From an uncultured Oscillospiraceae bacterium (lineage in GTDB: Bacteria; Bacillota; Clostridia; Oscillospirales; Ruminococcaceae), in the NCBI GenBank assembly GCA_934465295.1, contig CAKSKU010000012.1, positions 1-64,000 of the forward strand: 64,000 nucleotides of DNA. Reading direction: 5' to 3'. Shown here one piece after another: positions 52,699-60,746 of the stretch. The position numbers and the translations under genes are program-made. Numbering within the stretch: the first letter of the stretch is position 1; every line of letters starts with the position of its first letter. The notes under the pieces were generated by a model that saw only the letters and a list, made by a program, of their open reading frames with translations, had not been told where the DNA came from and made no database searches.

Positions 52699-52911
52699 AT
52701 GATGCCGCTTACGCTTGCCAATACGGGTGAGGAAAACATCATCAAGAAGGTCGGAGGAAACCCCGATACAAGAAAATTCCTTGAAAATCTTGGCTTCGTT
52801 GCAGGTGGAACGGTAACAGTCGTCAGCGAGATCGGCGGAAATGTTATCGTCAATGTCAAGGAATCAAGAGTTGCCGTTTCAAAGGAAATGGCTTGCAAGA
52901 TCATGGTATGA
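52699..52911 (+). CDS. FeoA family ferrous iron transport protein (1)
   Basis: 70 aa SH3-like beta-barrel: MPLTLANTGEENIIKKVGG, KFLENLGFVAGGTVTVVSEIG, NVIVNVKESRVAVSKEMACKI. FeoA-type proteins act with FeoB on the cytosolic side. Starts at ATG 52699 or the adjacent ATG 52702; AAGGAG lies 7 nt before the first. The longer in-frame reading from 52615 includes metal-box DNA. Separated from feoA2 by 125 bp containing an AATTCGG-type tandem repeat. Confidence 0.92.
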   Translation: MMPLTLANTGEENIIKKVGGNPDTRKFLENLGFVAGGTVTVVSEIGGNVIVNVKESRVAVSKEMACKIMV

Positions 52912-52917
52912 TTTTTA

Positions 52918-52951
52918 ATTCGGAATTCGGAATGCGGAATTCGGAATTATT
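52918..52951. repeat. Short (C)GGAAT(T) tandem array
   Basis: ATTCGGAATTCGGAATGCGG followed by a further GGAATTCGGAATT, between feoA1 and feoA2. Confidence 0.65.
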
Positions 52952-53036
52952 GAGCTTTGTAAATTTGCATTAAGATCTGTGAAAAAAACGGGTCTTTGCT
53001 TGATGCATATTTTAAATGAATGAAGGAGAGATGGAA

Positions 53037-53255
53037 ATGACACTGAAAAACGCTGCGATCGGTTCAACTGTCACTGTAAAGAAGCTTAACGGCGAGGGTG
53101 CTGTAAAGCGCAGGATCATGGACATGGGTATCACAAAGGGAACTGAGATCTATATCCGTAAGGTAGCTCCTCTTGGCGACCCTGTTGAAGTTACGGTCAG
53201 AGGCTATGAGCTTTCGCTTCGTAAAGCTGATGCTGAAATGATCGAGATCGCTTAA
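53037..53255 (+). CDS. FeoA family ferrous iron transport protein (2)
   Basis: 72 aa, the more typical FeoA: LKNAAIGSTVTVKKLNGEGA, VKRRIMDMGITKGTEIYIRK, APLGDPVEVTVRGYELSLRK (the conserved APLGDP loop). ATG 53037 gives proper spacing from GGAG; the in-frame ATG 53031 is too close. It is followed 79 bp later by feoB, with two metal boxes between. Confidence 0.95.
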   Translation: MTLKNAAIGSTVTVKKLNGEGAVKRRIMDMGITKGTEIYIRKVAPLGDPVEVTVRGYELSLRKADAEMIEIA

Positions 53256-53277
53256 CTTTTATTTATTTTGCATATTG

Positions 53278-53312
53278 GTTAGCAATGACTAATAAAGTTA
53301 GTCTAAACTAAC
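53278..53312 (+). promoter_or_regulatory. Two metal boxes before feoB
   Basis: GTTAGCAATGACTAAT (53278-53293) and GTTAGTCTAAACTAAC (53297-53312), again 19 bp apart, in the feoA2-feoB gap. No convincing separate promoter is seen. Confidence 0.75.
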
Positions 53313-53334
53313 ATCAAGAAAGGATAAATTGGAT

Positions 53335-55845
53335 ATGGAAATTAAAATTGCGCTTGCGGGAAATCCGAACTCAGGCAAAACAACGCTTTTTAATGCCCTC
53401 ACAGGTTCCAACCAGTTCGTTGGTAACTGGCCGGGTGTAACCGTTGAGAAAAAAGAGGGTAAGCTGAAGGGTCACAAGGATGTTATCATCACCGACCTTC
53501 CCGGCATTTATTCGCTTTCGCCTTACACACTTGAAGAAGTTGTTGCAAGAAACTACCTCATCGGTGAGCGTCCGAATGCGATCCTCAACATCATCGATGG
53601 TACGAACCTTGAAAGAAACCTTTACCTTACAACACAGCTCGTTGAGCTTGGAATCCCTGTTGTATGCGCTATCAATATGATGGATATCGTCCGCAAGAAC
53701 GGCGATACGATCAATATCGAACAGCTCTCAAAGGAACTCGGCTGCAAGGTAGTTGAAATTTCCGCTCTTAAGGGAACAGGTGTTACAGAAGCTGCCGAAG
53801 CTGCTATCGCTGCTGCAAAGGCAAAAGAACCGATGATCCCACAGCACAAGTTCTGCGGCTGCGTTGAACACGCTATCGCACACATCGAGGAAGCTGTTCT
53901 CCATGATCTTCCCGAACAGAACCAGCGCTGGTACGCTATCAAGGTGTTTGAGCGTGATGAAAAGGTTCTTGAAATGCTCAAGATCGACAGCGAGACAATG
54001 GATCATATCAAACAGGATATCGAAGCTGCCGAAAAGGAAATGGACGACGATGCAGAGAGCATCATCACCAATGAGCGTTACATCTACATCGGCACTATTA
54101 TTAAGGAATGTTATAAAAAGAAAAACAAGGGCGGACTTACGACTTCCGATAAGATCGATAAGATCGTTACAAACAGAATCCTCGGTCTTCCTATTTTCGC
54201 CTGTGTAATGTTCCTTGTTTATTACATAGCAATGGTCACAGTCGGTGCTTCCGCAACTGACTGGGCAAACGACGGACTTTTCGGCGACGGCTGGCATCTC
54301 CTCGGAATCGGCACAAGTGCTTACGAAGAGGCTGCTGAGGAATACGGCGATGCTCCTGCGATTATTGAAGCATTTATCGCAAAGGCTCAGGAAAACGGCA
54401 TTGATACAACAGCCGTTGAAGAAGCTATCGACAGCGAATCCGAAACATTTGATGTTGACACAGCTAAGACAGAGCTTGACGCTCTTGCTGCTAACTTCAC
54501 AGAAGCAGATACAGTTACATACACCGTTGAAGATGAAGAAACTCTTGCAACGGAAGATGTTGAAGCAACGGGTGCAGACCTTGCAGATGCAGTTGATGCA
54601 TTTGTAAAGTATGATTGTGCAGACCCCGACCCTGCTGCTTACGGCGTATGGGTCCCCGGTGTTCCTGTTCTTATCGGCGACCTGCTTGAATCCGTAAACT
54701 GCGCAGATTGGCTCAGCGGACTTATCCTCGATGGTATCGTAGCAGGTGTTGGTGCAGTCCTCGGCTTCGTACCTCAGATGCTCGTACTCTTCATTCTTCT
54801 TGCATTCCTCGAAGCCTGCGGTTATATGTCCCGTATCGCATTCGTAATGGACAGAATTTTCAGAAAGTTCGGTCTTTCGGGTAAATCCTTTATTCCTATG
54901 CTTGTCGGCGTAGGCTGCGGTGTTCCGGGTATCATGGCTTCAAGAACCATTGAAAACGAACGTGACAGAAGAATGACAGTTATGACAACAACATTCATTC
55001 CATGCGGCGCTAAGGTTCCTTTCATCGCAATGATCGCAGGTGCTATCTTCGGCGGTTCTCCTATCGTTGCAACCTCCGCATACTTCATCGGTGCAGCTGC
55101 GATCATCGTTTCGGGCATCATGCTCAAGAAGACAAAGATGTTCGCAGGCGACCCTGCTCCGTTCGTAATGGAACTTCCTGCATACCATCTTCCTACTGTC
55201 GGAAATCTTCTCCGTTCAATGTGGGAAAGAGGCTGGTCATTCATCAAGAAGGCAGGTACGGTTATCCTCCTTTCTACGATCTTTGTATGGTTCACAACCT
55301 ACTTCGGCGTAGTTGACGGAACATTCCGTATGCTTTCCGAAGATGAGATCGACTCCAGTATCCTTGCTGCTATCGGCGGCGTACTTGCTTGGATCTTCAA
55401 GCCGCTCGGCTGGGGCAACTGGCAGGCAACTGTTGCTTCCATCACAGGTCTTGTTGCTAAGGAAAATATCGTTGGTACAATGGGTATCCTCTACGGCGGC
55501 GGAGAGGGCAGCGTTTATGACGCTATCGGCGCTGCATTCACAGGCGTTACAGGCTACTCGTTCCTCGTATTCAACCTCCTCTGCGCACCTTGCTTCGCTG
55601 CAATGGGTGCTATCAAGAGAGAGATGAACAACGGCAAGTGGACAGCATTCGCTATCGGCTACCAGTGCGGATTCGCTTATGTTGTTGCACTCTGCATCAA
55701 CCAGTTCGGCAATCTCTTCACCGGCAACGTAAATGTTCTCGGACTTATAGTTGCTTTCCTCTGCCTTGCAGGCATCATCTACATGCTTGTTAAGCCTTAC
55801 AAGGAAAGCAATAAGCTCACAGCAAACGTTAAGGTAAAATCATAA
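53335..55845 (+). CDS. feoB: Ferrous iron transporter FeoB
   Basis: 836 aa GTPase-gated Fe(II) permease. G1 AGNPNSGKTTLFN (8-20), NWPGVTVEKKEG switch, G3 ITDLPGIYSLSP, G4 INMMD, then the helical GDI-like domain, a first membrane helix near 285-305 (ILGLPIFACVMFLVYYIAMV) and the Gate segments with ACGYMSRIAFVMD, GVGCGVPGIMASRT and SFIKKAGTVILLST; the second Gate has FNLLCAPCFAAMGAI. Between the first helix and the next membrane region lies an unusually acidic, Ala/Glu/Asp/Thr-rich insert of roughly 110 residues (about 325-435: YEEAAEEYGDAPAII ... DAVDAFVKYDCADPDP), expected outside the cell. ATG 53335 is preferred over the upstream TTG 53329 by spacing from AAAGGA. Confidence 0.97.
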   Translation: MEIKIALAGNPNSGKTTLFNALTGSNQFVGNWPGVTVEKKEGKLKGHKDVIITDLPGIYSLSPYTLEEVVARNYLIGERPNAILNIIDGTNLERNLYLTTQLVELGIPVVCAINMMDIVRKNGDTINIEQLSKELGCKVVEISALKGTGVTEAAEAAIAAAKAKEPMIPQHKFCGCVEHAIAHIEEAVLHDLPEQNQRWYAIKVFERDEKVLEMLKIDSETMDHIKQDIEAAEKEMDDDAESIITNERYIYIGTIIKECYKKKNKGGLTTSDKIDKIVTNRILGLPIFACVMFLVYYIAMVTVGASATDWANDGLFGDGWHLLGIGTSAYEEAAEEYGDAPAIIEAFIAKAQENGIDTTAVEEAIDSESETFDVDTAKTELDALAANFTEADTVTYTVEDEETLATEDVEATGADLADAVDAFVKYDCADPDPAAYGVWVPGVPVLIGDLLESVNCADWLSGLILDGIVAGVGAVLGFVPQMLVLFILLAFLEACGYMSRIAFVMDRIFRKFGLSGKSFIPMLVGVGCGVPGIMASRTIENERDRRMTVMTTTFIPCGAKVPFIAMIAGAIFGGSPIVATSAYFIGAAAIIVSGIMLKKTKMFAGDPAPFVMELPAYHLPTVGNLLRSMWERGWSFIKKAGTVILLSTIFVWFTTYFGVVDGTFRMLSEDEIDSSILAAIGGVLAWIFKPLGWGNWQATVASITGLVAKENIVGTMGILYGGGEGSVYDAIGAAFTGVTGYSFLVFNLLCAPCFAAMGAIKREMNNGKWTAFAIGYQCGFAYVVALCINQFGNLFTGNVNVLGLIVAFLCLAGIIYMLVKPYKESNKLTANVKVKS

Positions 55846-55864
55846 AGCAATAAACCGAATTCAC

Positions 55865-55895
55865 CTGCGCTCCCGATAAAATCACGGGAGCGCAG
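55865..55895 (+). other. Stem-loop after feoB
   Basis: Perfect CTGCGCTCCCG (55865-55875) / CGGGAGCGCAG (55885-55895) without a following T-run, so an RNA-stabilising or partial attenuator structure rather than a full terminator. Confidence 0.6.
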
Positions 55896-55927
55896 AAGTT
55901 TATAAACTTAAGAAAGGTCGTGGCAAT

Positions 55928-56098
55928 ATGTCAACTTTGATAGTCGGTCTTATAGTTGCGGGAATTGTATTTCTGGCAGCAAGGCAGATATATAAGGATA
56001 AGAAAAAGGGCAAGTCTTTCTGCGGCGGAAAATGTTCCTGCTGTCCTAATGGCTGCGCCTGCAGCGGCGGCAGTTGTCACGGGGAGAAGAAAAAGTGA
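55928..56098 (+). CDS. FeoB-associated Cys-rich membrane protein
   Basis: 56 aa. One N-terminal membrane helix (MSTLIVGLIVAGIVFLAARQ), a basic stretch (IYKDKKKGKS) and a Cys-rich tail CGGKCSCCPNGCACSGGSCH with seven or more cysteines, the FeoB-associated Cys-rich / virus attachment p12-like family. Likely binds iron at the membrane near FeoB. ATG 55928 follows AAAGG by 10 nt. Its TGA overlaps the GTG of the next gene (GTGA). Confidence 0.9.
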   Translation: MSTLIVGLIVAGIVFLAARQIYKDKKKGKSFCGGKCSCCPNGCACSGGSCHGEKKK

Positions 56099-56469
56099 AC
56101 GGACTTACATATTCCCAGAAAAAATATCTCTTCGCAATATATAAGCTCGGTCAGAACGGCGGCGAGGTGAAATCCTCCGACGTTGCAAAAATAGTCGGCG
56201 TGAGCAAAGCAAGCACTGCCGCAATGACCGCAAAGCTCTGCGAGAGCGGATATATCGAAAAAGAGCATTACGGTCAGATAAATCTGACAGAAAGCGGCAT
56301 CAAAGCTGCGAACCCGATCTTCACAAGCTGCATAATCATTCGTGATTTTCTCGAAAATGTTCTTGGACTTGACCCGAATGCGGCTGATGATGATTCGGTA
56401 AAGATAGTCAGCCACGTTTCGAAAAAAACAGTCGAAAGACTTGCGGAATATCTTCTTGACAAAAGATAA
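56095..56469 (+). CDS. DtxR family metal-dependent regulator (2)
   Basis: 124 aa, start GTG 56095 overlapping the previous stop, with GGGGAGAAG upstream. Winged helix (TYSQKKYLFAIYKLGQNGGE, SSDVAKIVGVSKASTAAMT) and the helical dimerisation region (IIIRDFLENVLGLDPNAADD, HVSKKTVERLAEYL). It lacks the ED(x)C(x)xEH pattern of the first regulator (here ADDDSVKIVSHV), so its metal site, if any, differs. It sits inside the feo operon. It may be a second sensor tuned to another metal or partner; inference. Confidence 0.88.
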   Translation: MNGLTYSQKKYLFAIYKLGQNGGEVKSSDVAKIVGVSKASTAAMTAKLCESGYIEKEHYGQINLTESGIKAANPIFTSCIIIRDFLENVLGLDPNAADDDSVKIVSHVSKKTVERLAEYLLDKR

Positions 56470-56505
56470 AAACACAGGATATTTCATTCGGAAAGGGTGA
56501 ACGAA

Positions 56506-56871
56506 ATGGCAACGGGAATAATAATCGCTGTGCTTATCGTTGTATGCGTAACAGCGATAAAGAGCTATATGAACAAGCTTGCGCACGGCTGCTGCGGAGC
56601 AGGTTCGGACGATGTTAAGGCTGCCGAGAAAAAGACCGATCTTTCGGAATATAAATATAAAATGACTGTCGGCATCGGCGGAATGCACTGCAAGAACTGC
56701 GCCGAAAGAATAGCGAATGCACTTAACAGACAGGGCTTGTATGCGGAAGTCGATTTCAAGAGCGGCACTGCCGAGGTCTATTCGACAGCCCCCGTTTCCG
56801 AGTTCACTATCCGTCAGACTGTGATAGGACTTGGCTACACTGTGGAAAGGACAGAAGAAAATGAGCTGTGA
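56506..56871 (+). CDS. Membrane-anchored heavy-metal-associated (HMA) domain protein
   Basis: 121 aa. One membrane helix at the N-terminus (ATGIIIAVLIVVCVTAIKSY), a short Cys patch (HGCCGAG), then a ferredoxin-like HMA domain with the metal-binding GGMHCKNCAERIANAL (CxxC) and the closing strand TVIGLGYTVERTEE. Such proteins bind Cu(I), Zn(II) or similar and pass metal to P1B-ATPases. ATG 56506 follows AAAGGG by 8 nt; the GTG three codons earlier is less likely. Overlaps the next gene by 11 nt. Confidence 0.88.
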   Translation: MATGIIIAVLIVVCVTAIKSYMNKLAHGCCGAGSDDVKAAEKKTDLSEYKYKMTVGIGGMHCKNCAERIANALNRQGLYAEVDFKSGTAEVYSTAPVSEFTIRQTVIGLGYTVERTEENEL

Positions 56872-57463
56872 CTGCGAACTGAATTTTGAGTATCACGAGT
56901 TTGTCGAATGTATAACCTCGGCACTCGATGCAAGAGACCCCTATACGGGCGACCATTCCCGACGGGTGAGCGATATGGCTTGCTTCATCTGCGGAAAAAT
57001 GGGCATATCCCATCATGAAACGCAGGAAATACATATTGCAGGTCATCTCCACGACATAGGAAAAATAGGCGTTCCCGACCGAGTTCTGCTCAAACCCGAG
57101 CGGCTCAATGACGAGGAATGGGCGCTGATGAAAAAGCACTCCGAAATAGGAGCGGAGATACTCTCAAAATCGCAGCATTTTTCAAGAATAGCCGCTATAA
57201 TCCTCCACCACCACGAACGCTGGGACGGAAAAGGCTATCCGTTCGGCGCAAAGGGTGAGGAAATTCCCCTCGGCGCAAGGATAATCGCCGTCTGCGACTC
57301 GATCGACGCTATGGCTTCGGCAAGAGCATACAGAAAAGCACTTCCGCTCGATATCTGCCGCAGCGAGATAGAGAAAAACATCGGTCTTATGTATGACCCG
57401 AAGGTTGCGGAGACAGCTTTGCGGAATTGGGACGAAGTAACGTCCGAGTACAGAAAAAGTTAA
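56861..57463 (+). CDS. HD-GYP domain protein
   Basis: 200 aa. Starts MSCDCELNFEYHEF with two early cysteines, then an HD-GYP fold: DARDPYTGDHSRRV, the HD pair in HLHDIGKIGVPD, HSEIGAEIL, HHHERWDGKGYPFG with the GYP motif, and ARIIAVCDSIDAMASARAYR. All core residues of an active cyclic-di-nucleotide phosphodiesterase are present, and the di-iron or di-metal centre of the family fits the genomic setting. There is no receiver or sensor domain. ATG 56861 lies within the end of the HMA gene and has AAAGGA 9 nt before, so the two are translationally coupled. Confidence 0.9.
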   Translation: MSCDCELNFEYHEFVECITSALDARDPYTGDHSRRVSDMACFICGKMGISHHETQEIHIAGHLHDIGKIGVPDRVLLKPERLNDEEWALMKKHSEIGAEILSKSQHFSRIAAIILHHHERWDGKGYPFGAKGEEIPLGARIIAVCDSIDAMASARAYRKALPLDICRSEIEKNIGLMYDPKVAETALRNWDEVTSEYRKS

Positions 57464-57496
57464 TTCAATCTAACTTAAAAGTTAATCAAAACTAAC
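57459..57496 (+). promoter_or_regulatory. Two metal-box-like sites after the HD-GYP gene
   Basis: GTTAATTCAATCTAAC (57459-57474) and GTTAATCAAAACTAAC (57481-57496). They lie upstream of the next promoter, unlike the other boxes. Confidence 0.5.
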
Positions 57497-57549
57497 TTGA
57501 TAAATACAAAAAATCTATACTTTTTGACGGATTTTTCATAAAAGAACTC

Positions 57550-57576
57550 TTGACATGAAAAAAATTTTAGTATAAT
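57550..57576 (+). promoter_or_regulatory. Possible promoter of the DUF6110-ATPase operon
   Basis: TTGACA (57550-57555), 15 bp, TATAAT (57571-57576); good hexamers but short spacing. A ~115-nt leader follows. Confidence 0.5.
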
Positions 57577-57694
57577 ATTTTAGTAAGAAATTTTGATCGA
57601 ATGATGCAAAAAAATGTCAGACCTGAAAACATAGGACTTTACTTGTCTTTTTCAGCATTCTCGGTCAAAAATATAAATCAAGGAGTGTTTTATT

Positions 57695-57940
57695 ATGGCA
57701 AATATTTTCAAAAATGAGAAGTTTCTCTGCGCTCTCGGCGGTGCGGCAGCGGTTATCGTAGGCAAGAAGATACTCACCGCAAAAAAGACCCGTCAGCTCG
57801 CTGTTTCGGGACTTGCAAAGGGAATGAAGCTTTCTCACGATGCAAAGGAAGCTTTCCAGAATATGAAGGACGAAGCTTCGGACATCTGCTATGATGCAAA
57901 GACCGAGGCAGGAATTGATCAGGAAGAAAATGATGACTGA
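57695..57940 (+). CDS. DUF6110 family small membrane-associated protein
   Basis: 81 aa. N-terminal hydrophobic segment (FLCALGGAAAVIVGKKILTA), then an amphipathic helical region (AVSGLAKGMKLSHDAKEAFQ) and an acidic tail ending QEENDD. Resembles the small DUF6110 proteins that are found next to heavy-metal P-type ATPases. ATG 57695 follows AAGGAG. Its TGA overlaps the ATG of the ATPase gene (TGATG), so the two are translationally coupled and probably form one functional unit. Role unknown. Confidence 0.8.
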   Translation: MANIFKNEKFLCALGGAAAVIVGKKILTAKKTRQLAVSGLAKGMKLSHDAKEAFQNMKDEASDICYDAKTEAGIDQEENDD

Positions 57941-60030
57941 TGAACTTTAAAATAGTTTATGACAAGCCCTGCCGTATAAGATTCCGCTGCGGCGGCTTTG
58001 CGTTCGATAAGGAGCTGGAATACAGCATCTATAAGCGCATAACCTCCGAAGCCTTCGTCACCGATGCGGAGATACACAGCGAAAACGGCGGTATACTTAT
58101 CTATTACAAGAAAGGCTCACGGAGCAATGTGATAAAGCTCATTTCGAGCCTTGACCCGAGAAAAATGGAGATCATCCCGGGCGGCTCGGATTACAGCATT
58201 TCCGAGATAGACCGTGATTTCAGGGACAGTATCTTCAATGTCACGCTGAAAAAGATAGCTTCAAAGCTGCTTATTCCGATGTGCATAAGAAAATATATCA
58301 TCATCTATAACGGACTGAGATATGTTTTCAAGGGCATAAAGACCCTGCTTGACGGAAAGCTCACGGTCGATGTGCTTGACGGTGCTTCGATAGGCGCTTG
58401 CCTTATCCAAAAGAACTACAAGACCGCAGGCACGGTAATGTTCCTGCTGAATATCTCGGGACTTCTCGAAGATTATACGAGAGCGAGAACGAAAGCCGCA
58501 CTCGCAGACAGCCTTGCGGTAAAGACCGACAAGGTATGGCTCGTTCAGGACGGCGCAGATGTGCTTATCCCGATGTCCGAGCTGAGAAAGGGCGATGTTA
58601 TCCGTGTCCGCACGGGCAGCGTTATCCCCGTCGACGGCGAGATCACCGAGGGCGAAGCTTATATCTGCGAGTCTGCAATGACGGGCGAGCCGCTTGCCGT
58701 TATGAAAACGGTCGGAAACTCGGTCTTTGCAGGCACAGCAGTCGAGGAGGGCAGCGTTGCCGTTGCGGTAAGAGAGCTTTCTTCAGGTACAAAACTGAGC
58801 AGGATAATAGAGCTTATCGACAACTCGGAAAACCTCAAAGCAGGCGTTCAGAGCCGTGCGGAAAAGCTTGCGGACAGAATTGTCCCTTTCAGCTTTATCA
58901 GCTTCGGTCTCGTGCTGCTTTTCACACGGAACATCACAAAGGCAGTCTCCATGCTCATGGTCGATTATTCCTGCGCAATAAAGCTTTCAACGCCTATTGC
59001 CGTCATCTCGGCGATAAAAGAAGCCGCAGATATGGACATCACCGTAAAGGGCGGAAAATATCTCGAGGAATTTGCTTCGGCGGATACTATCGTGTTCGAC
59101 AAAACGGGTACGCTCACAAACGCAGAACCCGTTCTCGAAAGGGTCATCCCGTTCGGAAAATATTCCGAGGACGAAGCGCTCAGGATCGCAGCCTGCCTCG
59201 AAGAGCATTTCCCTCACAGTGTAGCAAAGGCTATCGTAAAGGTCGCTGCGGATAAGGGACTTGACCATGCGGAGGAACACGCCGAGGTCAACTACATCGT
59301 TGCTCACGGCATCGCAACAACACTCAACGGTGAACGTGCTGTCATCGGCAGCAAGCACTTTGTCTGCGAGGACGAGGGCGTTGAGATAACCTTGGAGCAG
59401 CAGGAAAAGATAGATGAACAGTCGGGTGCTTGCTCGGTAGTATATCTTGCTGTCGGCGATACGCTTTCGGCTGCGCTCTGCATTGCAGACCCTCCGAGAG
59501 CCGAAGCAAGGGACGTTGTTGAAAAGCTGAAAAAGAGCGGCTTTGAGAGCGTCATAATGCTCACGGGCGACAGCACAAAGGCAGCGGAGGTGATCGCTTC
59601 GCAGCTCGGCATAACCGAGTTCTATGCTCAGGTGCTCCCCGAGGACAAGCATGGTATGATAGAAAAACTCAAAGCGGAAGGAAGACGGGTCGTTATGGTC
59701 GGCGACGGCATAAATGACGCACCTGCACTCGCCGCAGCGAATGTTTCGGCAGCAGTCAGCGACGCTTCGGATATTGCAAAGGAAGCTGCGGATATAACCC
59801 TCAGAGGCACGGGACTTGAAGAGCTTGTGCGCCTGCGTGAACTCAGCGAGCTTCTTATGGAAAGAATACATAGGAATTACCGCTTTATACTTCTGTTCAA
59901 TTCGGCATTGCTCGTGACGGGCTTCTGCGGAATGATCGCACCGGGAACATCAGCGTTCCTGCACAACGCCTCAACAATGGCGATATGCGCAAAGAGCATG
60001 ACAAAGCTTTTACCCGATAAGGAAAAGTAA
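57940..60030 (+). CDS. Heavy-metal P1B-type ATPase
   Basis: 696 aa. N-terminal HMA-like region that lacks the CxxC metal site (CRIRFRCGGFAFDKELE). Core P-type motifs: MTGEP actuator loop, phosphorylation site VFDKTGTLTN (Asp387), EEHFPHSVAKAI (HP-type motif), MLTGDS, and VGDGINDAPALAAANVSAAV. The transmembrane metal site reads YSCAIKLSTP (Cys345), not the CPC of copper/zinc exporters, so it belongs to a branch with other or wider specificity, possibly Mn/Fe/Co; that is inference. The N-terminus also has an unusually long hydrophilic lead into the first helices. Coupled to the DUF6110 gene; no metal box sits on its own promoter. Probably exports metal from the cytosol. Confidence 0.9.
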   Translation: MNFKIVYDKPCRIRFRCGGFAFDKELEYSIYKRITSEAFVTDAEIHSENGGILIYYKKGSRSNVIKLISSLDPRKMEIIPGGSDYSISEIDRDFRDSIFNVTLKKIASKLLIPMCIRKYIIIYNGLRYVFKGIKTLLDGKLTVDVLDGASIGACLIQKNYKTAGTVMFLLNISGLLEDYTRARTKAALADSLAVKTDKVWLVQDGADVLIPMSELRKGDVIRVRTGSVIPVDGEITEGEAYICESAMTGEPLAVMKTVGNSVFAGTAVEEGSVAVAVRELSSGTKLSRIIELIDNSENLKAGVQSRAEKLADRIVPFSFISFGLVLLFTRNITKAVSMLMVDYSCAIKLSTPIAVISAIKEAADMDITVKGGKYLEEFASADTIVFDKTGTLTNAEPVLERVIPFGKYSEDEALRIAACLEEHFPHSVAKAIVKVAADKGLDHAEEHAEVNYIVAHGIATTLNGERAVIGSKHFVCEDEGVEITLEQQEKIDEQSGACSVVYLAVGDTLSAALCIADPPRAEARDVVEKLKKSGFESVIMLTGDSTKAAEVIASQLGITEFYAQVLPEDKHGMIEKLKAEGRRVVMVGDGINDAPALAAANVSAAVSDASDIAKEAADITLRGTGLEELVRLRELSELLMERIHRNYRFILLFNSALLVTGFCGMIAPGTSAFLHNASTMAICAKSMTKLLPDKEK

Positions 60031-60208
60031 ATCTATAAAAAAAGTTACACAAAAATAAAGTTTACGTTAATTCTGAAAGAATTTCGCTTTGTTCAAAGGG
60101 TGGCAGGGGTCAAGGGGGCAGAGCCACCTTGTCGCTTCCGCAGAAGCGAAATACCTTAAACTAACAGCATAAAGCTTGCCGCAATAGCAAAATCACTAAC
60201 AGATAAAA

Positions 60209-60287
60209 AGGCGCAATTCACATTCAAAAAAGTAAAACAGAACGTGATAAATCGGTCTGTAAACCTATAAAATGTGAATTGCGCTTA
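60209..60287. repeat. Family C hairpin (GGCGCA...TGCGC), copy 2
   Basis: AAAAGGCGCAATTCACATTC ... AAAATGTGAATTGCGC, ~80 bp, same design and spacing as the copy at 31205. Confidence 0.75.
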
Positions 60288-60502
60288 TTCTTTATGTTCG
60301 AAACAAACTATCCTCGGCAAATAAACGTGAGGAGCAAAGTGACGAGCGTTTAGTGCCAACGGGATATGAATGGGCTTTTTAGCAATCAAGCTATAAAAGC
60401 TTTTTGCCGAACTGCATAAATGCAATATACTTTTTCGACAGTATGGGGCACGATTCGTAAAAAGAACTGTGCCTTTGACTTTTGATGAATGATATCCGCT
60501 TT

Positions 60503-60601
60503 ATACTAAACACCATTTAAAATTTAGGAAAAATCAAGCCGACAATCTTGAATATATGGATTTCGGTGCAGATTTTTCCTTTATTTTTTGGTGTTTAGTA
60601 T
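60503..60601 (-). repeat. Family A element (MITE-like), copy 4, inverted
   Basis: 99 bp, ATACTAAACACC ... GGTGTTTAGTAT with its interior in the opposite orientation to the other copies; GTGCAGATTTTTCC arm slightly shortened. Confidence 0.88.
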
Positions 60602-60746
60602 TATGCAGAATATTGCGGTCGGAATGTGATAGCAGCACAGTTCCGTTTGTATGCAGGTGCAATATCTGCGATGGGAGGTCAAGCGGATATGACTTTAATG
60701 TTACGAAGGAGTATGCCCTATTGAAACTGCCATTCATTTGCTTTTA

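Noticed and set aside
53864..54607. Overlapping plus-strand ORFs in alternative frames of feoB
   Set aside because: feoB is intact in its own frame with all family motifs; the others are frame shadows rich in Ser/Arg/Thr.
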